DNA from: Thiotrichaceae bacterium
GTDB lineage: Bacteria; Pseudomonadota; Gammaproteobacteria; Thiotrichales; Thiotrichaceae
Assembly: GCA_015494435.1 (NCBI GenBank)
Contig: WGBH01000466.1
Location: forward strand, 1-5,724
DNA: 5,724 bases
Direction of reading: 5' to 3'
The notes under the pieces are model-generated. The model did not search any database, was not told the DNA's origin, and saw only the letters and a list, made by a program, of their open reading frames with translations. Both the position numbers and the translations under genes were made by a program. This document shows positions 1-5,724 of the stretch, one piece after another (the stretch's first letter is position 1; each line of letters opens with the position of its first letter).

Positions 1-7
1 CAATATG

Positions 8-28
8 ACTTCCTTATTACTTGGAAGT
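8..28. promoter_or_regulatory. Inverted repeat upstream of the efflux operon (possible operator or end of an upstream transcript)
   Basis: ACTTCC (8-13) and GGAAGT (23-28) are perfect 6-bp inverted arms around a 9-nt A/T-rich spacer. A G·T pair (7/29) could add one step. The repeat sits 66 bp before the adaptor start and overlaps a possible -35 hexamer, as an efflux-repressor operator would. No T-run follows the second arm, so a rho-independent terminator is unlikely. No regulator gene is visible, so the binding protein, if any, is unknown. A 6-bp repeat can arise by chance. Confidence 0.25.
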
Positions 29-51
29 TCCTTACTGTGTATCGTTATACA
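21..51 (+). promoter_or_regulatory. Weak candidate promoter of the adaptor-permease operon
   Basis: TTGGAA (21-26, 4 of 6 to the sigma-70 -35 consensus) and TATACA (46-51, 4 of 6 to -10) lie 19 bp apart, slightly longer than optimal. The region 60-84 is very A/T-rich and may hold another -10. Position ahead of the first gene makes a promoter here plausible, but the match is weak and the operon could also be transcribed from further upstream, outside the window. Confidence 0.2.
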
Positions 52-83
52 ACCTTTAAGTTTAAGACTGATAAATAATTATT

Positions 84-94
84 AAGAGCCTCTT
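84..94 (+). promoter_or_regulatory. Ribosome binding site of the adaptor, inside a short palindrome
   Basis: AAGAG (84-88) is a partial Shine-Dalgarno sequence ending 6 nt before the ATG at 95, which supports this start. It is directly followed by C and then CTCTT (90-94), its exact reverse complement, so the site is an 11-nt palindrome abutting the start codon. At most four base pairs could form in a hairpin, so any effect on translation would be mild. Confidence 0.5.
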
Positions 95-1492
95 ATGAAA
101 AAATTCTTCCAAAGTTTTATTTTTCTACCGTTGATTATTGCTGCTGCGGTTGCTTTTGTGGTCATACAAGTGAAGTCCAAAGCGCCTGTTGAACATATTG
201 AAAAGACTTATCCCGTGAAAGCGGTTGAGGTGATTACGCTAAAAAAGTTGCCTTTTCGTGCTAGAGCGATGGCATTTGGAAATATAGAGCCGAGGCGCAT
301 GTTAAAGGCAAAAGCGGAAGTGGCTGGTAAAATTAGTTATATCCATCCTGATCTTAAAAAAGGGGGCAGTATTAAAAAAGGAACGGTGGTATTACGCATT
401 GAACCCACTACCTTTAAATTATCATTAAGGCAAAATAAAGCAGGATTAGCAGGAAGTCGCTCCTCTTTAGCACAGTTAGAAACCGAAGAGAAAAATACAC
501 AACGTGCATTGACGCTTGCTCAAAAGAATTTAAATGTGGGAATCAAAGAGTTTAATCGTATTAAAACGATCTGGGATAAACGCTTGATTGCCCGCTCAAC
601 CTTGGATAAAGAAGAGCAAAAAGTGTTGTCATTACGGCAACAGGTTCAAGATATTAAAGGTAAATTAGCCAGTTACAAAAGCCGTAAAGCCTCCACTCGG
701 GCGCAGATTAATCAATCCAGATCACAGGTGAATCAAAGCAAGGATACACTGGGTAAAACAGCGGTGAAAATGCCGTTTGATGCGCGCATTGGTGTAGTTT
801 CTATCGAAAAAGGAGAGTTTACCGCTGCTGGAGGCGTTTTATTTGAAGCATTAGGTTTGCAGGCTATTGAAATTACCGCACAGTTGCCGAGTCGCCAGTT
901 TCGTCCTTTAATTATGGGATTAGGGGGTGCTAATAAGGCAGGTCTTAACTTAAGAAACCCTCAAGCTTTGCAAGCTGTACTATCAAAAATGCACCTTGAA
1001 GCACGGGTGCGTTTAGTCGGTGATTTAAGTGACTCAAGCCTTTGGAAAGGTCAACTAGTGCGTTTGAGTGAATCCATTGACCCTGTGCGCGATACCATTG
1101 GATTGATTATTGAAGTGGATCAACCCTATGAAGGTATTATTCCAGGGGAACGCCCGCCGTTATTAAAAGGGATGTACACCTCTGTGGAGCTATTTGCTCC
1201 TGCTCAAACACGTTTTATCTTGCCACGTAAAGCACTGCATCAAGGACGTGTTTATATTGCAACAAGCGAGAATAAATTGGCGATTCGAGCCGTTAAGCCT
1301 CTTTTTTTACAAGGCAATCTAGTGGTGCTTTCGAATAAGAATGCTGGCATTAAAGAGGGTGAAAAAATCATTATTAGTGATGTGATTCCTGTTATTGAAG
1401 GGATGCCATTAAAGCCTATTGCAAACAAAGAATACCAAAAAGCACTCGCACTTAAAGCCTTGGGAAAAAAAGCATTGGGTGAAAAAGAATGA
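95..1492 (+). CDS. RND efflux periplasmic adaptor subunit (HlyD/AcrA-type membrane fusion protein)
   Basis: This protein should bridge an inner-membrane RND permease to an outer-membrane channel. The 465 aa begin with a basic start and one hydrophobic segment (about residues 8-26) without a lipobox cysteine, so it is probably anchored by an uncleaved N-terminal helix or processed by signal peptidase I, not lipidated. The first half of the split lipoyl domain spans about 68-108 (AEVAGKISYIHPDLKKGGSI), followed by a coiled-coil hairpin (about 110-220, rich in Gln/Lys/Arg, with the family-typical RLIARSTLDKEE near 163-174). The second lipoyl half is about 222-252, and beta-barrel and membrane-proximal domains follow to about 440. 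About 20-25 residues rich in Leu/Asn/Ala near 276-298 look like an insertion before the barrel strand MHLEARVRLVGD. The C-terminal tail is Lys/Ala/Leu-rich. It is longer than AcrA (about 397 aa). Its stop overlaps the permease start, so the two form one operon. The family is clear; the substrate cannot be read from sequence. Confidence 0.93.
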   Translation: MKKFFQSFIFLPLIIAAAVAFVVIQVKSKAPVEHIEKTYPVKAVEVITLKKLPFRARAMAFGNIEPRRMLKAKAEVAGKISYIHPDLKKGGSIKKGTVVLRIEPTTFKLSLRQNKAGLAGSRSSLAQLETEEKNTQRALTLAQKNLNVGIKEFNRIKTIWDKRLIARSTLDKEEQKVLSLRQQVQDIKGKLASYKSRKASTRAQINQSRSQVNQSKDTLGKTAVKMPFDARIGVVSIEKGEFTAAGGVLFEALGLQAIEITAQLPSRQFRPLIMGLGGANKAGLNLRNPQALQAVLSKMHLEARVRLVGDLSDSSLWKGQLVRLSESIDPVRDTIGLIIEVDQPYEGIIPGERPPLLKGMYTSVELFAPAQTRFILPRKALHQGRVYIATSENKLAIRAVKPLFLQGNLVVLSNKNAGIKEGEKIIISDVIPVIEGMPLKPIANKEYQKALALKALGKKALGEKE

Positions 1493-4400
1493 TTCACTCT
1501 TTTATTAAGCATCCAACCGCTGGCAATATTTTCATGATGGCAATTATTGCCATTGGTCTTGCCTCTTTAACGCATTTAAATAAAGAATCTTTCCCACTAC
1601 TTAAACCCAGCAAAGTTCAATTGACAATGGCCTATCCAGGTGCAAGTCCAGCGGATGTTGAAGATGCTTTGTGTAATCGTCTTGAGGATGCCACCGATGG
1701 CATTAGTTTTTTAAAAGAACAGACTTGTGATGCGCGCGATAATATGGCGATTTTCACCTTGGAAATGCAGGAAGCAGGCGATATTGATGCGTTTTATAAC
1801 GACATCAAAGCAGCGGCGGATGGTATTTCTGATTTTCCTGCTGAAACCGAAGACCCTATTATTAAACAACTAGGTCGTATCAGCCCCGTTGCGAATATTG
1901 CTGTGACTTCTCGTCATTTGACTTCAGCCGAATTAAAAGCACTCACTGAAAGCTACCGCGATAAATTATTAGCCACGCCCAATATACCCATTGTGACGGT
2001 GAGTGGTTTTTCGACCCATCAGTTGCAAGTATTGATTCATCCTGATGTACAACTTAAATACCAACTTAGCATACAAGATATTGCCAATTTGATTGCAACA
2101 CAGGCGATTGAACTACCTGCGGGGATAGTAGAAGGCGATGAAACATCGCATCAAATTCGCTTTGATAATGTGCGTAAAACAGCCGAAGAATTAGCAGATT
2201 TAGTGATTCTAAATCCTCCTAATGGTGCTGAAATAAAACTCGGTGACATTGCCCGTATCGAAGATAAATTTGAAAAACGTGAGCAACGCATTGAAGTAGA
2301 CGGGATTCCAGCAGGTCTATTAAAAGTCAGTAAAAACACCACTGACGATACCTTAGAAGTTTTTGATGCCATTTCACAATTTATAGAAACAGAAAACCAT
2401 ATTCTCCCCCAAGGTACAAAATTAACCATTACTCAAGACAATGCATCGTTGGTACGTGACCGTTTAAATCTGCTCTTAAAAAATGGCTGGCAAGGACTAT
2501 TACTGGCAGCGTTTGCTTTATTTTTATTCTTTAATTGGCGCTATACCTTATGGGTTGCGCTTGGTTTACCCGTCTCCTTTTTAGGGGGCTTAGCGATGAT
2601 GGTCTTGTTTGGTGTCACCATTAATATGATTTCTATGATCGCCTTGCTAATGGCGATTGGCATTTTAATGGATGATGCCATTGTGATCTCAGAAAGTATC
2701 GCGCACGAATATAATAAAGGAAAATCGCCACAACAAGCGGCTATTGATGGCACTCAACGGGTATTGGCGGGTGTATTTGCCTCCTTTTTAACCTCTGCTT
2801 TTCTATTTGGCAGTTTGTTAATGATGAAAGGGGATATGGGGCAAATTCTAGGTGTCTTACCCGTGGTTTTACTGTCAGTATTAACAATTAGCTTATTGGA
2901 AGCTTTTTTAGTGTTACCGCATCATCTGATGCACTCCTTGCAAAAAGTGCATCATAAAAAGCCCCCTTTCTTGCGCCAAAAGTTTGAAGTGGGGTTTGAC
3001 TATTTACGGCAAGGCATGGGAAAACTTTCCGATATTGCAATCAATTTTCGCTATATCACGGTTGGTATTGCCATCGCTATGTTGGTTCTGTCGATTGGTT
3101 TGATTGCCACAGGTACGGTTAAATTCAAAGCGTTTCCTGATCTTGAAGGCAATACCGTCGATGCGCGTATTTTATTACCCCAAGGGACACCGTTAGCAGA
3201 AACAGAAAAGGTAATGCAGACGCTTATAACTGCTCTGAATAAAACCGTTGCCACACTGAATAAAAACGAATCCGAACCACTGCTAAAACATCTGCAACTG
3301 AGCTATGGCGTACATGCTGATGCACCTGAAAATGGCACACATTTAGCAACCCTGAGTCTGGATTTGCTCAGCACTGAAAAACGTCACACAAAAATAGCAG
3401 AATTTACCCATCTCTGGCGGGAAAATAGCGGTGATCTGCCCAGCGTGATTAGCGTCCAATTTCGTGAACCTAAAATGGGGCCTGCGGGTCGAGCGATTGA
3501 AATTCGTTTAAGCGGCAATGATCTTGATAAACTGTCTAAAGCCTCATGGGAGTTGCAAAACTGGCTACGCGGTTATGCAGGTGTCTCCAATTTACTCGAT
3601 GATCTGCGCCCTGGAAAACCACAATACACGGTACAACTCAAACACGGCGCATTAGCATCAGGTGTGGATTCACGCAGCATTGCGGCACAACTTCGCGCAG
3701 CCTATCAAGGCTCTAAAATCGGTGATATTTACAAAGGACGTGAAGCCTATGAAATCATTGCTAAACTAGATAGCGATACCACTGAAGCTGTGAATGATTT
3801 TGATAATTTTAATGTCTTTTCTAAAACAGGAGAACCAATTCCATTAAGCAGTGTGGCAACTATCAGTGAAAAACGGGATGTTGCCCGTATTGGGCATATC
3901 AATCATCAACGCACCATTACTATTTTTGGTGATGTCGATGCCGATATAGCAAACACCTCAGAAATTATCGCCGCCACCCAGCGCGATTTTTTACAGACAC
4001 TAAAACAACGCTACCCTGACATTACCTTTAGCCTCAAAGGTGAAGTAGAAAGCGGTACAAAAACAAAATTATCCATATTGACAGGCTTTGGACTCGGTGC
4101 ATTAGGTGTTTTTCTATTACTCAGCTTAATCTTCCGCAACTACCGCGAACCCGCCATTGTCATGCTCAATATCCCACTGGCTTTAATCGGTGCTATTTGG
4201 GGACATTTTATAATGGGATTAGACTTCACCCTTCCTAGCATGATTGGTTTTGTCTCACTCGCAGGGATCGTCGTCAATGATTCCATCCTTCTAGTAGTCT
4301 TTATTAAACAGCATATAGAAGAAAAGGGCATGCACTTACACGAAGCATCCAAACAAGCCGTGCGCGACCGTTTTCGCGCCATTTTTCTAACCTCCGCCAC

Positions 4401-4614
4401 CACCGTCGCAGGCATGACACCGCTTCTATTCGAAACCAGCACCCAAGCATTAATACTCGTCCCCCTAGTCACCAGCATCGTCTTTGGAATGCTCACCTCA
4501 ACACTACTCGTTATGCTAGTCCTACCATCCGTTTATGGGATTATGGATGACTTGGGTTTTGTGAAACTATCCAATGTATCCACCACAGATAGAAAAAAGG
4601 GGGTCAGTGAATAA
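1489..4614 (+). CDS. RND efflux permease subunit (AcrB/AcrD/AcrF superfamily), inner membrane
   Basis: A 1041-aa proton-driven transporter expected to work as a trimer with the adaptor encoded just upstream. Length and topology match AcrB-type pumps (about 1030-1050 aa): TM1 near 13-30, a first periplasmic porter/docking loop about 31-330 with YPGASPADVEDAL, TM2-6 about 336-474, TM7 about 522-545, a second periplasmic loop about 546-860, and TM8-12 about 862-1018. TM4 has the proton-relay pair D395-D396 in GILMDDAIV (AcrB D407/D408). TM11 keeps R961 and T968 (AcrB R971/T978). TM10 reads AGIVVNDSILLV, placing N930-D931 where AcrB has K940-N941, so the usual Lys is absent. The ATG lies in an ATGA overlap with the adaptor stop and is preceded by GGTGA (1478-1482) with a 6-nt spacer, which supports coupling and this start. 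Drug, lipid or metabolite export are all possible. It does not look like CzcA-type metal pumps, though I cannot exclude that by alignment. Confidence 0.95.
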   Translation: MIHSFIKHPTAGNIFMMAIIAIGLASLTHLNKESFPLLKPSKVQLTMAYPGASPADVEDALCNRLEDATDGISFLKEQTCDARDNMAIFTLEMQEAGDIDAFYNDIKAAADGISDFPAETEDPIIKQLGRISPVANIAVTSRHLTSAELKALTESYRDKLLATPNIPIVTVSGFSTHQLQVLIHPDVQLKYQLSIQDIANLIATQAIELPAGIVEGDETSHQIRFDNVRKTAEELADLVILNPPNGAEIKLGDIARIEDKFEKREQRIEVDGIPAGLLKVSKNTTDDTLEVFDAISQFIETENHILPQGTKLTITQDNASLVRDRLNLLLKNGWQGLLLAAFALFLFFNWRYTLWVALGLPVSFLGGLAMMVLFGVTINMISMIALLMAIGILMDDAIVISESIAHEYNKGKSPQQAAIDGTQRVLAGVFASFLTSAFLFGSLLMMKGDMGQILGVLPVVLLSVLTISLLEAFLVLPHHLMHSLQKVHHKKPPFLRQKFEVGFDYLRQGMGKLSDIAINFRYITVGIAIAMLVLSIGLIATGTVKFKAFPDLEGNTVDARILLPQGTPLAETEKVMQTLITALNKTVATLNKNESEPLLKHLQLSYGVHADAPENGTHLATLSLDLLSTEKRHTKIAEFTHLWRENSGDLPSVISVQFREPKMGPAGRAIEIRLSGNDLDKLSKASWELQNWLRGYAGVSNLLDDLRPGKPQYTVQLKHGALASGVDSRSIAAQLRAAYQGSKIGDIYKGREAYEIIAKLDSDTTEAVNDFDNFNVFSKTGEPIPLSSVATISEKRDVARIGHINHQRTITIFGDVDADIANTSEIIAATQRDFLQTLKQRYPDITFSLKGEVESGTKTKLSILTGFGLGALGVFLLLSLIFRNYREPAIVMLNIPLALIGAIWGHFIMGLDFTLPSMIGFVSLAGIVVNDSILLVVFIKQHIEEKGMHLHEASKQAVRDRFRAIFLTSATTVAGMTPLLFETSTQALILVPLVTSIVFGMLTSTLLVMLVLPSVYGIMDDLGFVKLSNVSTTDRKKGVSE

Positions 4615-4630
4615 CTTAAGTTTCCTAAAA

Positions 4631-4657
4631 ATCTTAGCGCGGTAGGTCGGCTAAGAT
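4631..4657. repeat. 8-bp inverted repeat downstream of the permease (alternative hairpin)
   Basis: ATCTTAGC (4631-4638) is perfectly complementary to GCTAAGAT (4650-4657) with an 11-nt loop. It begins 16 nt after the permease stop codon. No T-run follows, so it is not a standard intrinsic terminator, but it could protect the 3' end of the operon mRNA. Its right arm lies inside the left arm of the larger REP-like palindrome, so the two structures cannot form together. Confidence 0.5.
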
Positions 4658-4713
4658 GCGCATTGCACAAAGCTAAAATTTAAGATTAATCTATCCGCGC
4701 ATCGCCAGCCGAC
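4642..4713 (+). repeat. REP-like palindromic element with GTAG head
   Basis: GTAG (4642-4645) is followed at once by GTCGGCTAAGATGCGC (4646-4661), which pairs with GCGCATCGCCAGCCGAC (4697-4713): 7 bp, an AA/GCC internal mismatch, then 7 bp. A GTAG tetranucleotide before an imperfect hairpin is the classic architecture of REP sequences recognised by RAYT transposases, and a RAYT gene begins at 4991. The 35-nt A/T-rich loop (4662-4696), which contains a 10-bp palindrome AGATTAATCT (4683-4692), is longer than usual for a REP. It may be an insertion into a REP loop, or two diverged REPs facing each other. The copy number in the genome is unknown from this window. Confidence 0.55.
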
Positions 4714-4721
4714 AGTATAAA

Positions 4722-4799
4722 CGTTTTAATCTTTTTGATTTGAATTCAAAACAATATTTGCTGGACGGGTTTTGTAAACCCGTCCATACCGTTTTAATC
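4722..4799. repeat. 10-bp direct repeats CGTTTTAATC flanking a hairpin segment
   Basis: CGTTTTAATC occurs at 4722-4731 and exactly again at 4790-4799. The 58 bp between them contain the palindrome TTTGAATTCAAA (4739-4750) and the perfect hairpin at 4763-4785. A third copy lacking the first base (GTTTTAATC) lies at 4852-4860. The arrangement could be a target duplication around a tiny mobile element, or simply recurring repeat units. In A/T-rich DNA some chance recurrence is expected. Confidence 0.45.
4763..4785. repeat. Perfect 10-bp stem, 3-nt loop hairpin
   Basis: GGACGGGTTT (4763-4772) and AAACCCGTCC (4776-4785) are perfect inverted arms around TGT. The stem is very stable on either strand. 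It is followed by ATACCGTTTTAATC, so there is no uninterrupted T-run directly after it on the + strand. A poor bidirectional terminator is possible, but a dispersed palindromic repeat fits as well. It does not resemble the arms of the REP-like element at 4642-4713, so it would be a second repeat type. Confidence 0.65.
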
Positions 4800-4802
4800 A
4801 TA

Positions 4803-4817
4803 TTGGGGTCAGACCAA
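4803..4817. repeat. TTGGGGTCAGACC motif, possible transposase-associated end sequence
   Basis: TTGGGGTCAGACCAA contains the dyad GGTC-A-GACC (4807-4815) and outer TTGG/CCAA. From memory, near-identical GGGGTCAGACC strings recur in noncoding DNA next to Y1-type transposase genes of this protein style in several proteobacteria, which would make this a left-end or cleavage-associated sequence for the gene at 4991. I cannot verify that by search here, and the matching right end would lie outside the window. Confidence 0.35.
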
Positions 4818-4859
4818 GTTAAGTCATTGAAATAATTTAACAATAACATCTGTTTTAAT

Positions 4860-4888
4860 CTGTTTTTCTGCTTAAACAGGGGTTTTTT
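4860..4888 (+). terminator. Possible weak intrinsic terminator upstream of the transposase
   Basis: CTGTTT (4860-4865) pairs with AAACAG (4874-4879) around an 8-nt loop, followed by GGG and six T (4883-4888). An alternative left arm at 4850-4858 would pair with one bulge. The three G between stem and T-run and the short A/T-rich stem make it weak. If active it would end read-through from the efflux operon before the transposase. Confidence 0.3.
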
Positions 4889-4990
4889 ACAGTAAAAATC
4901 AGTCTTTAAGCATCCCATCGGTTTTTTAGTGTATATTTTTCTAGTCAGTGCCAAACTCTATTACCCGTAATAATAAATAGGTTGAAATCA

Positions 4991-5724
4991 ATGGCTCGGG
5001 CAAATAGGCATTATATCGAAGGACAAGTATGGCACATTACACACCGATGCCATCAACAGGAATTTCTTCTCAAATTCAAACAGGACAGAGATTGCTGGCA
5101 ACATTGGCTATTTGAAGCCAAAAAGCGTTATGGTCTGGTGGTGCTCAACTACATGATCACTTCCAACCACATCCATCTGCTTGTCTCCGATACAAAAAAA
5201 GGCGTTATTGCCAAAAGTCTCCAGCTTATTGCAGGGAGAACGGCGCAGGAGTACAACCTTCGCAAGCATCGCAAAGGGGCTTTTTGGGATGATCGGTATC
5301 ATGCAACAGCGATTGAAACGGGAAAGCATATTCTCCGCTGTTTAGTCTACATTGACATGAATATGGTCAGAGCAGGCGTTATCAGGCATCCTTCAGAATG
5401 GCAACACTGTGGTTATGGTGAAATCCAGAACCCACCCGAGCGATATCGGATAATCGACCTAAAAAAGCTGATTGAGCTATGTGGTTTGAACAGGCATGCC
5501 CAGCTTGTAGCATTGCAAAACGAAGGAATAGTTGAAAGCCTGAAACGGGAAAGCCAGAAGCGTAACCCAATATGGACAAGCATCGCGACGGGTAGTGAAA
5601 AATATGTTGATGATATGACTGATCTACTGAGGGGTCGGGCAGTGGGGAAGAAGGTAATAAAGACGGGAAATGACTATTCCATCTGTGAACCACATGAAGC
5701 CTCTTATAATGCTTATTCTTACCC
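4991..5724 (+). CDS. REP-associated tyrosine transposase (Y1/HUH, IS200-like TnpA), 3' end outside the window
   Basis: The frame stays open from ATG 4991 to the right edge (244 full codons plus two bases), so the C-terminus is missing. Proteins of this kind act as single-strand DNA endonucleases/transposases that join through a 5'-phosphotyrosine. The start MARANRHYIEGQVWHITHRC is typical of the Y1 transposase family. Visible landmarks are the HUH motif H60-I61-H62 in TSNHIHLLV, the probable catalytic Y88 in AGRTAQEYN, then KGAFWDDRYHA (95-105) and the family-typical YIDMNMVRAGVIRHPSEW (120-137). A C-terminal extension follows with RNPIWTSIATGSEKYV (191-206), as in longer members. No stop or frameshift breaks the visible part. 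AGGT (4979-4982) lies 8 nt before the ATG as a weak Shine-Dalgarno. A possible promoter is TAGTCA (4943-4948) and CGTAAT (4966-4971), 17 bp apart, 4 of 6 matches each. Whether it serves REP spread or its own mobility is not decided by sequence alone. Confidence 0.93.
   Translation, partial: MARANRHYIEGQVWHITHRCHQQEFLLKFKQDRDCWQHWLFEAKKRYGLVVLNYMITSNHIHLLVSDTKKGVIAKSLQLIAGRTAQEYNLRKHRKGAFWDDRYHATAIETGKHILRCLVYIDMNMVRAGVIRHPSEWQHCGYGEIQNPPERYRIIDLKKLIELCGLNRHAQLVALQNEGIVESLKRESQKRNPIWTSIATGSEKYVDDMTDLLRGRAVGKKVIKTGNDYSICEPHEASYNAYSY

Larger units (their letters stand above)
4615..4990. other. 376-bp non-coding intergenic region with several dyad symmetries
   Basis: No credible gene lies between the permease stop and the transposase start: forward ATGs give only very short frames, and one 87-codon reverse frame is read through the hairpins. 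The stretch is A/T-rich except for the palindromes. In order it holds a CTTAAG site right after the stop codon, an 8-bp hairpin overlapping a REP-like palindrome, a 12-bp palindrome TTTGAATTCAAA (4739-4750), a perfect 10-bp hairpin, the motif TTGGGGTCAGACC, a possible terminator and the leader of the transposase. The density of structure suggests accumulated REP/RAYT-related sequence, not regulatory DNA of the efflux operon. Confidence 0.8.

Noticed and set aside
1252..1512. Reverse-strand frame across the adaptor-permease junction
   Set aside because: Antisense shadow of two well-supported genes; no upstream ribosome binding site or domain features considered convincing.
2151..4496. Four reverse-strand frames inside the permease gene (2151-2429, 2541-2753, 3051-3254, 4140-4496)
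   Set aside because: All are complementary to the continuous 1041-codon RND frame and have Ser/Ile/Met-rich translations typical of antisense reading of membrane proteins.
4615..4720. tRNA or riboswitch in the palindromic segment
   Set aside because: The structure is a simple interrupted hairpin with an A/T-rich loop; no cloverleaf, anticodon arm or recognisable aptamer core is present.
4763..4799. Strong rho-independent terminator at the perfect hairpin
   Set aside because: The stem is strong but is followed by ATACC before a short TTTT, not a direct T-run, so I list it as a repeat and not as a terminator.
4691..4954. 87-codon reverse-strand open frame in the intergenic region
   Set aside because: It is read through the REP arm, the 10-bp hairpin and the TTGGGGTCAGACC motif, has no recognisable domain and a low-complexity Lys/Leu-rich composition; it looks like a by-product of A/T-rich repeats.
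4615..4990. CRISPR array suggested by the clustered repeats
   Set aside because: The repeats are 9-10 bp, only three copies, with unrelated intervals of 52-59 bp containing hairpins; there is no 23-47 bp repeat unit and no cas gene.
5108..5693. Two reverse-strand open frames (5108-5329 and 5382-5693)
   Set aside because: Both lie antisense to the transposase frame, which has clear family motifs, and their translations match nothing I recognise.

Overview
The window carries a two-gene RND-type multidrug (or metabolite) efflux operon on the + strand, a 376-bp non-coding stretch full of dyad symmetries, and the 5' part (about 244 codons) of a Y1/HUH REP-associated tyrosine transposase (RAYT) that runs off the right edge. 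The moderate-to-low G+C, the RND/MFP architecture and the RAYT with REP-like palindromes fit a Gram-negative bacterium, most likely a gammaproteobacterium. That is inference from protein style; no taxonomic marker is present.

Layout: 1-94 is a leader with an inverted repeat, weak promoter-like hexamers and a Shine-Dalgarno sequence embedded in a palindrome. 95-1492 encodes the periplasmic adaptor (membrane fusion protein). 1489-4614 encodes the 1041-aa inner-membrane RND permease, which overlaps the adaptor by the 4-bp ATGA, so the two are translationally coupled. 4615-4990 has no credible gene. It holds a GTAG-headed REP-like palindrome (4642-4713), a perfect 10-bp hairpin (4763-4785) between 10-bp direct repeats, a TTGGGGTCAGACC motif and a possible terminator. 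4991-5724 is the transposase, open at the right edge.

How the parts work together: adaptor and permease should form an envelope-spanning proton-driven pump with an outer-membrane TolC-type channel that is not encoded here. The RAYT is functionally separate. It is the kind of ssDNA endonuclease that recognises REP hairpins, and a REP-like hairpin lies 278 bp upstream of its start, so the intergenic region is probably a landing zone or by-product of RAYT activity.

Most notable points: the permease keeps the TM4 Asp-Asp pair and the TM11 Arg/Thr of AcrB but has Asn at the position of the essential TM10 Lys; and REP-like structure lies next to a RAYT with intact HUH and Tyr residues. I see no wholly new system; the best candidates for novelty are the intergenic repeat mosaic and the altered proton-relay motif.
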